Shown here: positions 28,371 to 37,507 of the stretch, one piece after another
Layout: every line of letters begins with the position of its first letter
Position numbering within the stretch: position 1 is the stretch's first letter
Assembly: GCA_018825335.1 (NCBI GenBank)
Contig: JAHJEW010000052.1
Coordinates: 1 to 54,832 of the forward strand
Reading direction: 5' to 3'
DNA length: 54,832 bases
DNA from: Patescibacteria group bacterium
Lineage (GTDB): Bacteria > Patescibacteriota > Gracilibacteria > UBA1369
Translations under genes and position numbers: made by a program
The notes under the pieces: model-generated
Seen by the model: the letters and a program-made list of their open reading frames with translations, nothing else
What the model was told of the DNA's origin: nothing
Databases searched by the model: none

Positions 28371-31300
28371 ATGTTTAAATCTGTTAATCCAAAACAATCT
28401 TTCCCGAAACTGGAACATGAAATTCTTGATTTCTGGGAAAAACAAAATATTTTCGAAAAATCGGTACAGGCAAGGAAAGAAAACAAGAAATATGTTTTTT
28501 TCGATGGTCCGCCTTTTGCCAATGGCTTGCCGCATTACGGGCATATCCTGGCCAATGCCTTAAAAGATGCCGTTACAAGATATTGGACGATGAAAGGTTA
28601 CTATGTGCCAAGGACGAACGGGTGGGATTGTCATGGACTGCCTGTTGAGTATGAGGTGGAAAAGGAGGCGCAGTTGTCCGGACGAAAAGATATTGAAAAA
28701 ATGGGAGTGGAGAAATTCAACAATATGTGTCGTGAGAGTGTTTTTCGATATACCAAAGAATGGGAAGGGCTTTTAAAGCGGATTGCGCGCTGGGTGGATT
28801 TTGAAGACAGCTATGCAACACTGGACAATGAATATATGGAGTCGATCTGGTGGGTTTTTAAGCAAATATGGCTTAAGGAAATGATTTATCAGGGCTATAA
28901 AAGTATGCATATTTGTCCGCGCTGTGAAACGCCTTTGTCCAATTTTGAGGTTTCGCAGGGATATAAAGATGTTACAGATTTGTCAGTGACGGCCAAGTTT
29001 AAGTTGAAAGATGAGGATACTTATTTATTGGCTTGGACAACGACTCCGTGGACGCTTCCCGGAAATGTTGCACTTTGCATGGGGCCGAAGATTGCGTACA
29101 ACAGGGTCGGTGTCAGGTTTGAGGACGGATCGGAGGAGGTTTACATTGTGGCGAAAGAGCTGGTGGAAAAGGTTTTCAAGGATATGAACTACAATGTTCT
29201 GGAAAAAGTTAAACCTCAGGATCTTGAAGGGAAGGAGTTTGAGCCGCTATTGCCTTTTTACGCCGGAATGGCAAAGAAAGGCGGTTTTAAGGTGGTTTTG
29301 GGCGACTTTGTTACGACCGAGGAAGGAACGGGAATTGTGCACATTGCGCCAATGTTTGGTGAGGACGATTATGAAATCGCGAAGAAGTATAATCTGCCAA
29401 TGATCCAGCATGTAAAAATGGATGGGACGTTTAAGGATGAAGTCAAGCCATGGGCCGGGAAATTTGTGAAAGGGCAGGATCAGAATGTTGCAGATTATCT
29501 TGAAGAAAAAGGGCGGCTTTTCGGAAAGGAGAATTTTCGGCACAGCTATCCGCATTGCTGGCGCTGCGATACGCCTTTATTGAATTATTCCACGCGAAGC
29601 TGGTTTATTAGAGTGACCAGTTTGAAGGACCGGCTTGTAAAAAATAATAAGAAAATACACTGGCAACCACCGCATATTCAGCAGGGGCGTTTTGGGAAAT
29701 GGCTTGAGGGTGCAAGGGACTGGGCGATTTCACGCAACAGGTTTTGGGGTTGCGCTATTCCGGTATGGGAATGTGAGAAGGGGCACACGCAGTGTATCGG
29801 TTCGATTGAGGAATTAAAGGAACGCAGCGGCGGGAAACTACCTATGCGCGGTAAGGGGAAGTCGGCGGAGCTGGATCTGCATAAGCCTTACATTGATGAG
29901 ATTACTTTTAAATGCGATACCTGCGACGGGGAGATGCGCAGAATTCCGGAGGTTCTGGATTGCTGGTTTGAGAGCGGATCGATGCCTTACGCGCAGCTGC
30001 ATTATCCTTTCGAAAACAAGCAGGAATTCGAGGACAATTTTCCGGCAAATTTTATTGCGGAGGGGCTGGATCAGACGCGCGGCTGGTTTTATACACTTCA
30101 TGTTTTGTCGGCGATTTTGTTTAACAAACCGGCTTTTGAAAATGTGATCGTTAACGGAATTTTGCTGGCTGCGGACGGGGAGAAATTATCAAAACGAAAA
30201 AAGAATTATCCCGATCCGAATGTGCTTTTTGAAACTCAGGGTGTGGACGCTACGCGTATGTTTTTATACATGAGCACGGCGCCTCTGGCGGAGGATGTGC
30301 GCTTTAGCGAGCGGCATGTGGAGGAGGTGGTTAAGAAATTGTCTTTAACTTTGTGGAATGCGTACAGTTTTTTTGTTACTTACGCTAATATTGACGGATG
30401 GACGCCGGAAAAAGGGTCCGATGCGATGGCAGGTTTCGAACCTAAACATAAGCTGGATCAGTGGATTCTTTCGGAGCTGCACCAGCTTATTGATACTGTG
30501 ACTGAAGCCATGGACGATTATAATCTTTCCAAAGCCACGCGGCCGATTGCCGACTTTGTGGATGGACTCAGTAACTGGTATATTCGTCGCAGCCGCAGAC
30601 GCTTCTGGAAATCCGAGAATGACGAAGACAAGGTTCAGGCTTATCAGACTTTGCATATTGTGCTGGTTGAATTGAGTAAATTGATGGCACCTTTTATGCC
30701 TTTTTTGGCCGATGCGATTTATAAAAATCTTTCGGGCGAGAAATCGGTTCATATGGCGGACTGGCCGAAAGCGATTAAAGCTTATATACAGCCAAAACTT
30801 AATCGTGAACATCAACTTGTAAGGCAAATTGTAACGCTGGGTCACGGGGTGCGCGACAAAGCAAATATTAAGGTTCGTCAGCCGCTGGCGCTGGTTCAGC
30901 TTGGTCTTCCGGCGAATATTGATAGAGATGAGGTTTTGGCGCAAAAAGATGTGATTCTTGAAGAGCTTAATGTAAAGAGTCTAGATATTTTAAAAGATGC
31001 GGATGAGTTCGTGACGCGCGTTGTAATGCCGAATGCCCGCGTTCTTGGGCCCAAGTACGGCAAGGAGGTTCAGTCCATCATCCAAAAGGCCAAAGCGGGG
31101 GAGTTTGAGGTGATGGAAGACGGTTCGGTGCGGATAGGGGACTTCGTTTTGAGCGGTGATGAGGTGTCTGTCGGTTTTCACGGTAAAGAAGGATTTGACG
31201 TGGCCAGCAGCGGAGGTGTCTCGGTTGTGCTTGATACGACTTTGACAGATGAGCTTAAACAGGAAGGTCTGGCGCGCGAGATTGTTCGCAGAATTCAGGA

Positions 31301-31532
31301 TCTGCGCAAAGAAGCTTCCTACAAAGTTGATGATCGTATTTATGTTTTTGTTGAAGCGATCGGTGATGGGGAAGTTTCGTCACGTATTTCCACCGCGGTT
31401 TTGAACTTTGCGGATCACATAAAGCGTGAAACTCTGGCTCTTGAGCTTCAGGATAAGGGTGATTTTGAGTGGGATAAAGAGGTGATTGCGGATATTGAGG
31501 GTGCAAAGGTAAAGGTGGCGGTGAGGAGGTAG
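28371..31532 (+). CDS. ileS: Isoleucyl-tRNA synthetase, eukaryote-like (type 2)
   Basis: A 1053-residue class I synthetase. The HIGH motif appears as HYGH at 55-58 in PPFANGLPHYGHILA, and KMSKS as KLSKR at 605-609 followed by KKNYPDPNVLFE. That KRKKNYPDP context and the CPRCETPLSNFE segment are typical of the eukaryotic/archaeal-like IleRS2 group, members of which are often poorly inhibited by mupirocin. Editing domain, zinc-like CxxC pairs and a long C-terminal anticodon region are present. Length agrees with IleRS2. An origin by ancient horizontal transfer is likely from family knowledge, but not shown here. Confidence 0.97.
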   Translation: MFKSVNPKQSFPKLEHEILDFWEKQNIFEKSVQARKENKKYVFFDGPPFANGLPHYGHILANALKDAVTRYWTMKGYYVPRTNGWDCHGLPVEYEVEKEAQLSGRKDIEKMGVEKFNNMCRESVFRYTKEWEGLLKRIARWVDFEDSYATLDNEYMESIWWVFKQIWLKEMIYQGYKSMHICPRCETPLSNFEVSQGYKDVTDLSVTAKFKLKDEDTYLLAWTTTPWTLPGNVALCMGPKIAYNRVGVRFEDGSEEVYIVAKELVEKVFKDMNYNVLEKVKPQDLEGKEFEPLLPFYAGMAKKGGFKVVLGDFVTTEEGTGIVHIAPMFGEDDYEIAKKYNLPMIQHVKMDGTFKDEVKPWAGKFVKGQDQNVADYLEEKGRLFGKENFRHSYPHCWRCDTPLLNYSTRSWFIRVTSLKDRLVKNNKKIHWQPPHIQQGRFGKWLEGARDWAISRNRFWGCAIPVWECEKGHTQCIGSIEELKERSGGKLPMRGKGKSAELDLHKPYIDEITFKCDTCDGEMRRIPEVLDCWFESGSMPYAQLHYPFENKQEFEDNFPANFIAEGLDQTRGWFYTLHVLSAILFNKPAFENVIVNGILLAADGEKLSKRKKNYPDPNVLFETQGVDATRMFLYMSTAPLAEDVRFSERHVEEVVKKLSLTLWNAYSFFVTYANIDGWTPEKGSDAMAGFEPKHKLDQWILSELHQLIDTVTEAMDDYNLSKATRPIADFVDGLSNWYIRRSRRRFWKSENDEDKVQAYQTLHIVLVELSKLMAPFMPFLADAIYKNLSGEKSVHMADWPKAIKAYIQPKLNREHQLVRQIVTLGHGVRDKANIKVRQPLALVQLGLPANIDRDEVLAQKDVILEELNVKSLDILKDADEFVTRVVMPNARVLGPKYGKEVQSIIQKAKAGEFEVMEDGSVRIGDFVLSGDEVSVGFHGKEGFDVASSGGVSVVLDTTLTDELKQEGLAREIVRRIQDLRKEASYKVDDRIYVFVEAIGDGEVSSRISTAVLNFADHIKRETLALELQDKGDFEWDKEVIADIEGAKVKVAVRR

Positions 31533-31554
31533 CAATAGATGTTTTTTGCGGGCG

Positions 31555-31583
31555 TTGAGTCCCTTTTCTATTCATGCTAAAGT
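31555..31583 (+). promoter_or_regulatory. Promoter of the holin-4-like/secG unit, probably leaderless
   Basis: TTGAGT (31555-31560), 17 bases, TAAAGT (31578-31583). A start seven bases downstream would coincide with the ATG at 31590, giving a leaderless mRNA. Confidence 0.5.
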
Positions 31584-31589
31584 ACGTCC

Positions 31590-31964
31590 ATGCTGAATAA
31601 AATCATTTACGGGATAGTGCTGAACAGTCTGGCTCTATACCTGGTGACCAAGTTTTTGCCGGAGCAGCTGGCATTTACCGGTGGGGTTAAGTTTTATCTG
31701 CTTGGGGGATTGATTATTGGTGTTCTCAACACGTTTGTTAAACCTCTTATGAAGATTTTGTCTTTCCCCTTTGTGATTATGACGGCCGGCCTGTTTATTT
31801 TGGTTATTAATGCTATTATCTTCTGGTTGACCGTGAAACTTGTGAATGTTATTAGTATTGCCGATATTACGGTAACGGTAAGTTCGGCATGGACTTATTT
31901 GATTGGCGCGATTGTATTTGGTCTTGTTAACTGGGTTTTACATCTAATTATTCACAATAAGTAA
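31590..31964 (+). CDS. Phage holin family 4 (YvlD-like) membrane protein
   Basis: A 124-residue integral membrane protein with about four transmembrane helices. The GGLIIGVLNTFVKPLMKILSFP and FILVINAIIFWLTVKLV segments match the widespread Phage_holin_4_2/YvlD family, which despite its name is mostly chromosomal and of unknown function. It is one base before secG and probably cotranscribed with it. No lysis genes surround it, so phage origin is not supported. Confidence 0.85.
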   Translation: MLNKIIYGIVLNSLALYLVTKFLPEQLAFTGGVKFYLLGGLIIGVLNTFVKPLMKILSFPFVIMTAGLFILVINAIIFWLTVKLVNVISIADITVTVSSAWTYLIGAIVFGLVNWVLHLIIHNK

Positions 31965-31965
31965 T

Positions 31966-32190
31966 ATGAAAAATTTCCTGATTGTTTTGCAGATAATTGT
32001 ATCAGTTCTGTTTATGCTCAGCGTGCTTGTACAACAAAAGAGTTCAGGCTTTTCTTCGGCAATGGGCGGTCAGTCCGGTGCTACGGTACAATCCACCAAG
32101 CGTGGTGCCGAAAAGGTGGTTGCCCGGGCATCGGTGGTGTTGGCGATTATTTTCGTTGTGCTTTCGCTGGCTTTTGTGTTTGTTCCCTAA
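31966..32190 (+). CDS. secG: Protein translocase subunit SecG
   Basis: A 74-residue protein with two transmembrane helices (about 4-22 and 52-72) and a connecting loop with LVQQKSSGFSSAMGGQSG, the typical SecG cytoplasmic motif. SecG joins SecYE and assists SecA-driven export. It is followed 9 bases later by an exported solute-binding protein. Confidence 0.92.
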   Translation: MKNFLIVLQIIVSVLFMLSVLVQQKSSGFSSAMGGQSGATVQSTKRGAEKVVARASVVLAIIFVVLSLAFVFVP

Positions 32191-32199
32191 AGTTTTTGT

Positions 32200-33888
32200 A
32201 TGGCCTGGAAAGGTAAGACTTTTTTGCGTGTTCTTCGCGCTTATAATATAGAAGAAAAAGTTGTCAGCCTGGTTTTGGCGGCAGTGGTTATTGTGCTTTT
32301 AGTGCAGAGTGCCGTTGATATTTTCAAGCGGCCTGAATTATTTGCAGGTGAAGGTGGTTATTATACGGAAGGGCTTTTAGATGAGCGTCCGGTGGTTCTA
32401 AATCCTGTTTATACAGACCTGGCGGAGGCAAATCGTGAGATATCCGGTCTGATTTTTAGTGGTTTAACGCGGTATGATCCTATTTTGAAAGCTTTTGTTC
32501 AGGATCTTGCCGATCTTTCTATCAGCGAGGATGGCACAACATATACTTTTACTGTTAAAAACGGGATAAAATGGCATGATGGTGAATCGCTTACGGCTCA
32601 GGATGTTTATTTTACCTATCATGATGTAATTCAGAGCAAGGATTTCCAGAATCCGGTTTTACGTGCCAATTTTGAGGGTGTTGAAATTAAGCTTGTGGAT
32701 GATAGGACGATAGAGTTTGATCTTTCCAAATCCAACTCTTTCTTTATAACCAATCTGAATGTTGGGATTTTGCCGGAGCATCTTTTGAGCGGGATTCCTG
32801 TTGCGGAGCTGCCACAGGCAAATTTCAATGTTCAGCCTGTTGGAACCGGGCCATACATGGTTGATTCTCCGCTGGAAGTGTTTCCTGATGGGCGGCAGAG
32901 GCTGCTTTTGACGTTGAACGACGATTATTACGGGGAAAAACCCAAAATCAAGAATATTCGTTTTCATGTTTATCCGGACGGGGAATCGATGTTGAAAGAG
33001 ATCGGGACTTTGAATATCATTTCCAAGGTGCCAAAAGATGTTTATGAATCGATAAAGGATTCGGAGCGATTTTCTTTCCTGAATTATGAATTACCTCAAT
33101 ATACGGCGGTTTTTCTGAATATGGATTCGACGATTTTAAAGAAGGACAAGGTAAGGATTGCGCTTCAAAAGGCTATAGACAAGGATCAGCTTTTGAAGAT
33201 TTTCTCCGATAAAACGGCCGTGGATACTCCGCTAATGAGTCTGGATCAGACAGAGTGGATATATAAACCGAATCCGGAGGAGGCCAGAGGTGCGCTTTAT
33301 GACAGCGGATACAGGATGAATGAGAATGATGAAAGTGATCCGTACCGTAAAGACACTGAAGGTGAAAATCTAAAATTTGTTTTACTTGTGCGTCAGCTGG
33401 ATGAAAATCCGGCGGCGGCCGCTGAAATTGATAAGACCGTTGATTTTCTGGTTGATGCATGGAAACAGGTTGGCATAGAGGTGGAAGCGCAGTTTGAGAT
33501 TGTGGATACTTTTAACCAGAGAATAAAAGCAAGGGATTATGATCTGCTGTTAACCGGAGAGAGCCTTGGTTATAATTTTGATACTTATGCTTACTGGCAT
33601 TCCGGTCAGGCGGGTGAAAATGGTCTTAATCTTTCAAATTATAAGAGTTTTACCGCGGATAGTCTGATTGAAAAGGTTCGCGGTACTTTTGATAATGACG
33701 AAAAGGACAAGTATTTGCAGGATCTGGCCAAGACTATTGCCACCGATGTGCCGGCTATATTCCTTTACAGGCCAAGTTATATTTTTGCCACGGATAATAA
33801 GGTCAAAGGTATTTCTTTGATGAATCTGGCTTTCTCCGGTGACAGGTTTGCCGGAATTGTAAAATGGTGCATTTTATGTGATTCCTGA
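32200..33888 (+). CDS. Second membrane-anchored family 5 solute-binding protein
   Basis: A 562-residue protein. A single N-terminal transmembrane helix at about residues 24-42 anchors it; no lipobox is present. The family 5 signature is seen in LVFSGLTRYDP-like (ISGLIFSGLTRYD), VKNGIKWHDGESLTAQDVYFTY near residue 120, and VGTGPYMV near 212. Such proteins bind oligopeptides or similar ligands outside the membrane. No transporter genes flank it, as for the paralogue at 13154. It ends in TGA. It follows secG by 9 bases. Confidence 0.88.
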   Translation: MAWKGKTFLRVLRAYNIEEKVVSLVLAAVVIVLLVQSAVDIFKRPELFAGEGGYYTEGLLDERPVVLNPVYTDLAEANREISGLIFSGLTRYDPILKAFVQDLADLSISEDGTTYTFTVKNGIKWHDGESLTAQDVYFTYHDVIQSKDFQNPVLRANFEGVEIKLVDDRTIEFDLSKSNSFFITNLNVGILPEHLLSGIPVAELPQANFNVQPVGTGPYMVDSPLEVFPDGRQRLLLTLNDDYYGEKPKIKNIRFHVYPDGESMLKEIGTLNIISKVPKDVYESIKDSERFSFLNYELPQYTAVFLNMDSTILKKDKVRIALQKAIDKDQLLKIFSDKTAVDTPLMSLDQTEWIYKPNPEEARGALYDSGYRMNENDESDPYRKDTEGENLKFVLLVRQLDENPAAAAEIDKTVDFLVDAWKQVGIEVEAQFEIVDTFNQRIKARDYDLLLTGESLGYNFDTYAYWHSGQAGENGLNLSNYKSFTADSLIEKVRGTFDNDEKDKYLQDLAKTIATDVPAIFLYRPSYIFATDNKVKGISLMNLAFSGDRFAGIVKWCILCDS

Positions 33889-33950
33889 GCTTTACTTTTT
33901 TGCTGTTTTGCTCTATAAAAAGAGGGCTTTAGACTTTAAGAAAGGATTTT

Positions 33951-34400
33951 ATGCAGGTATTATTTTTACAGGATGTTCGTAGTGTGGCACGCAAAGGTGA
34001 GATCAGGCAGGTTAAAGACGGTTATTTTATTAACTTTCTAGCGCCGCGCAAACTGGCGGTTTTGGCCGGTGATTCTATGGTGAAGCATGCAGAAAAGATG
34101 CAGAAGCAGGTTGTGGTTAAAAAGGAGCGTCTTAAAGAAGATGCGCTTTTGATCAAGAAAAAGATGGAAGGTATTACTATTATAATTAAAGCCAAGGCCA
34201 ACGGTGACAAGCTGTATGGATCTATTTCGGAAAAAGATCTTGTGGCTCCTATATTAGAGGCTTCAAAGGTGGAGCTGGAAAAGAGCAATATTATAATGGC
34301 CGAGCATATTAAGACGGTTGGATCGCACAATGTGACGGTCCATCTGGCCAAAGGTATCGAAGCGAATATTACGGTTGAAGTTCAAGGTGCAAAAAAATAA
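33951..34400 (+). CDS. rplI: 50S ribosomal protein L9
   Basis: A 149-residue L9 of normal two-domain length. The N-terminal rRNA-binding domain contains VKDGYFINFLAPRKLA; a long central helix and the C-terminal domain with the SVTSKDL-like SISEKDLV motif follow. A good AAGAAAGGA ribosome site precedes the ATG. Some candidate-phyla lineages lack L9, so its presence is useful for placing this organism. Confidence 0.97.
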   Translation: MQVLFLQDVRSVARKGEIRQVKDGYFINFLAPRKLAVLAGDSMVKHAEKMQKQVVVKKERLKEDALLIKKKMEGITIIIKAKANGDKLYGSISEKDLVAPILEASKVELEKSNIIMAEHIKTVGSHNVTVHLAKGIEANITVEVQGAKK

Positions 34401-34812
34401 AGGTAAATTATTGGCGATAGATTTTGGCGATAAAAACACTGGACTTGCGGTTACCGATTTATCGAGGACCATGGTTTTCGGCAGGGGTGTTTTAAGAGGG
34501 TACCGCCGTCTGGAAGACCTTTTTGAACAGATTCTGGGTATTTGTCGCGATGAAGAGGTGACAGAAGTGATTTTCGGTGTGCCTGGCGGACGCTTCGGTG
34601 AAGACACTCCGCAGGTTGAAAGGATGCGTGATATTGGTGGCCGGCTGGAAGAGTATCTTGGCGATGTACCGGTGGTTTTTCAGGATGAGTCTTTTAGCTC
34701 GTTTGAGGCGGATGCGGCCAAGATGGACTCCGGTTTGCGTAAAAAATATTCGCAGCATGAGCTGGCGGCCATGGTGATTTTGGAGCGCTATTTACAAAAG
34801 GAGGCATGGTAA
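34387..34812 (+). CDS. ruvX: RuvX/YqgF-family RNase H-like nuclease
   Basis: About 141 residues. LLAIDFGDKNTGLAV carries the first catalytic aspartate, VIFGVPGGRFGEDTPQ the central segment, and FQDESFSSFEAD plus HELAAMVILERYL the C-terminal acidic residues. Family members process pre-16S rRNA ends and were proposed as Holliday resolvases. GTG 34387 is chosen; TTG 34375 is also in frame. Either start overlaps the end of rplI (14 or 26 bases). Confidence 0.9.
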   Translation: MQKNKGKLLAIDFGDKNTGLAVTDLSRTMVFGRGVLRGYRRLEDLFEQILGICRDEEVTEVIFGVPGGRFGEDTPQVERMRDIGGRLEEYLGDVPVVFQDESFSSFEADAAKMDSGLRKKYSQHELAAMVILERYLQKEAW

Positions 34813-34825
34813 ATATACTTTCGTT

Positions 34826-37507
34826 ATGAGTCTTTTTTCGATTTTCATTAATGTTTTGCTGCTTGTCGTGGGTACTGTGGCAGTGCTTACGGCTCTTGAG
34901 TTGTTTGTGCGTCTTCAGCAAAAGAGACGTTTAATGAGGGATGAATATACCACTTTGATGATCCGGGTGGCGAAAGAAAACGAGGCGGGACCTATTGTTG
35001 CGGAGCAGATTTTTTCCACGATTCATGGAGTAACGCGCGATATCGGTTTTTGGGATCGCTTGAGGGGGGACACACAGGACAGGATTAGTTTTGAAATTGC
35101 CAGTGTGGAAAGAAGTATCAGGTTTTATGCGCATTTTCCTTCCCGTCTAAGGAATCTGGTGGAGGGTCAGATTTACGCTCAGTATCCGAACGTGGAAATC
35201 AGCGAGGTCGAGGATTATTCGTGCCCGTCTGGCGTGGAAGTGAGTGAAAGCGAGGCTGTAAAAACCGAAGGCAGAGAATTAAAGGCACTGGTGAATATTG
35301 AAAAAGCGATCAAGAAGTCGGAGGAAAAACGTTTTACTCCGGTTGAGGATTTTAAAAATGCTATCGGTATTGAGCTGGAGCTTAGTAATCCGGATATTTT
35401 TCCAATCAAGAGGTATCCGCAGTTTGAAGACAAGAAAGCTAAATTCTCTTTGGATCCTTTGTCCGCCATAACTTCAACTTTAGCCAAGTTTAACGATCCT
35501 GACGAGCAGGCATGGATTCAGGTGGTTTTCCGTCCTCTTGAGGATAAGTGGAGGACAATTTTCATTAAGTGCATACGAATTTTGAATAAAGGTATTTATC
35601 TGAACATTGCCAAGCTGCAGACTCTTTATGCGCGTGCGTACACAACCAGAAGCAGGATTTTGCGCATTGTATTTTTTCCGGTTTACTGGATTTTTGCGCT
35701 TCAGGGTCTAAAGTCGGGCGTGGTGAATGAGACAGATACCGGTGATTCATCTGTAACAGTGGATGAGGAGGTTTCGCGAACACATGACAGAGAATCAACG
35801 ATTTCGGGTGCTATGGATAAAGTCAGTAAATTACTTTATGAAACCAATGTTCGTATTGTTTATTTGCCCAAACACGCGAATAAAGAGGTTGCGCTTGTAA
35901 AGCTGCGCGAGATTGCGGGTTCTTTCAAGCAGTTCAGTATTCCGCAGGTGAACGGTTTTGTGATAGGGGAGACTTTGTATGGAAAAGATATTGTGGAGCG
36001 CTATAACCGGCGTGAACTGCGTAAGTCGTTTGTTCTGAGTGTGGAGGAAATTGCGACTGTTTATCATATGCCAAACCTGACGGTTACAACTCCCAACATA
36101 TATTGGGTGCGGTCCAGGCGCGTTGAACCACCTGGAGATTTGCCGACCCCGGGCAATACGGGCGCGGAAGATCTTACTGTTCTTGGTAAAACCAATTTTC
36201 GCGGTGCAGGATACACTTTTGGTATTAAGACTCTCGATCGTCGCAGGCATATATATATTATCGGTAAAACCGGCATGGGTAAGTCGACTTTGCTGGAGAA
36301 TATGATTTTTGCCGATATTCAGGCCGGAAAGGGCGTTGCGGTTGTGGATCCTCACGGGGATCTTGCAGATGCCGTTTTGAATTTTGTGCCATCGAACCGG
36401 ACTAATGACGTCGTTGTGTTTGACCCATCGGACAGGGATTTTCCCGTGGCGTTTAATATGCTGGAGAATATTGATCCTTCATTAAACAGTATTGTTTGCA
36501 GCGGGCTTGTGGGTATTTTTAAGAAAATTTACGGTGAAAGCTGGGGGCCGCGTCTGGAGCATATTTTGCGGAATACGATCTTATCTCTTCTTGAGTATCA
36601 AAATGCAACGATGCTTGGAATTCCGCGGGTTTTGCAGGATAAGCAGTTTCGCGGCAGGGTTGTGCGTAAGATCAATGATCCGATTGTAAAAAGTTTTTGG
36701 GAAAATGAGTTTGAAAAGATGGAGCCGCGTCAGCGTATTGAAGCTATTTCGCCGATTTTAAACAAGGTCGGGCAATTTTTATCTTCACCGATAATCAGAA
36801 ATATTCTTGGGCAGCCAAAGAGTGCTATAGATCTTAGATTTGCAATGGATAAGGGTAAAATTGTGATTGTGAATTTGTCCAAAGGTAAGATTGGAGAAGA
36901 TACATCTTCGCTTTTGGGTGCGATGATGATTACGAAGTTTCAGCTGGATGCCATGAGCCGGGCAAATATTCCTGAAAAGGAACGAAAAGATTTCTATTTA
37001 TATGTTGATGAGTTTCAGAATTTCGCCACTGACAGTTTTGCCACAATTTTGTCCGAGGCCCGTAAATACCGCCTTAATCTGACCATGGCGAACCAGTATA
37101 TCGCGCAGATGCCTGAAGAGGTTCGTGACGCTGTTTTTGGTAATGTGGGTACGATTGTTTCTTTCCAGGTTGGATTTGATGATGCCGAATATTTGTCCGG
37201 TCAGTTTGGAGAGGAGGTTTTGCCTAACGATCTGGTTTCTTTAAGCAAGTATACGGCTTACAGCCGTTTGCTAATTGACGGCATGCCATCCAAAACTTTT
37301 TCTATGGATTCATTGCCGCCACCGGATCTGGAGCCGGAAGAGGGTCGGCGTGAAAAGGTGATCCGTCTGGCAAGAGAAAGATACGCAACGGAGCGCGCAA
37401 TTGTTGAGGACAAAATTCGCAGGTGGAGTGAAAGCGGAAATCGCGAGGAACTTCCGGAGGGCGGCAGGAAACTGCCTGGTGGCAAAAAGCCTACTTCTCC
37501 AAAATAA
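34826..37507 (+). CDS. VirD4/TraG-like type IV secretion DNA-binding ATPase
   Basis: An 893-residue protein. An N-terminal transmembrane helix (about 4-28) is followed by a long region of about 440 residues not typical of classic VirD4. Walker A is GKTGMGKS (480-487), and Walker B YLYVDEFQNF is near 722-731, followed by the ILSEARKYRLNLTMANQY sensor-like motif of the TraG/VirD4 group. The C-terminus is basic and proline-rich. Coupling ATPases recruit DNA or protein to a secretion channel. It is far from the PrgI/TraC-like genes at 10 kb but may belong to the same machine. The last 17 bases overlap pgk on the other strand. Confidence 0.85.
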   Translation: MSLFSIFINVLLLVVGTVAVLTALELFVRLQQKRRLMRDEYTTLMIRVAKENEAGPIVAEQIFSTIHGVTRDIGFWDRLRGDTQDRISFEIASVERSIRFYAHFPSRLRNLVEGQIYAQYPNVEISEVEDYSCPSGVEVSESEAVKTEGRELKALVNIEKAIKKSEEKRFTPVEDFKNAIGIELELSNPDIFPIKRYPQFEDKKAKFSLDPLSAITSTLAKFNDPDEQAWIQVVFRPLEDKWRTIFIKCIRILNKGIYLNIAKLQTLYARAYTTRSRILRIVFFPVYWIFALQGLKSGVVNETDTGDSSVTVDEEVSRTHDRESTISGAMDKVSKLLYETNVRIVYLPKHANKEVALVKLREIAGSFKQFSIPQVNGFVIGETLYGKDIVERYNRRELRKSFVLSVEEIATVYHMPNLTVTTPNIYWVRSRRVEPPGDLPTPGNTGAEDLTVLGKTNFRGAGYTFGIKTLDRRRHIYIIGKTGMGKSTLLENMIFADIQAGKGVAVVDPHGDLADAVLNFVPSNRTNDVVVFDPSDRDFPVAFNMLENIDPSLNSIVCSGLVGIFKKIYGESWGPRLEHILRNTILSLLEYQNATMLGIPRVLQDKQFRGRVVRKINDPIVKSFWENEFEKMEPRQRIEAISPILNKVGQFLSSPIIRNILGQPKSAIDLRFAMDKGKIVIVNLSKGKIGEDTSSLLGAMMITKFQLDAMSRANIPEKERKDFYLYVDEFQNFATDSFATILSEARKYRLNLTMANQYIAQMPEEVRDAVFGNVGTIVSFQVGFDDAEYLSGQFGEEVLPNDLVSLSKYTAYSRLLIDGMPSKTFSMDSLPPPDLEPEEGRREKVIRLARERYATERAIVEDKIRRWSESGNREELPEGGRKLPGGKKPTSPK

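Noticed and set aside
31590..31964. Prophage remnant suggested by a holin-like protein
   Set aside because: The family is mostly chromosomal, and no lysis, tail, integrase or terminase gene is near.
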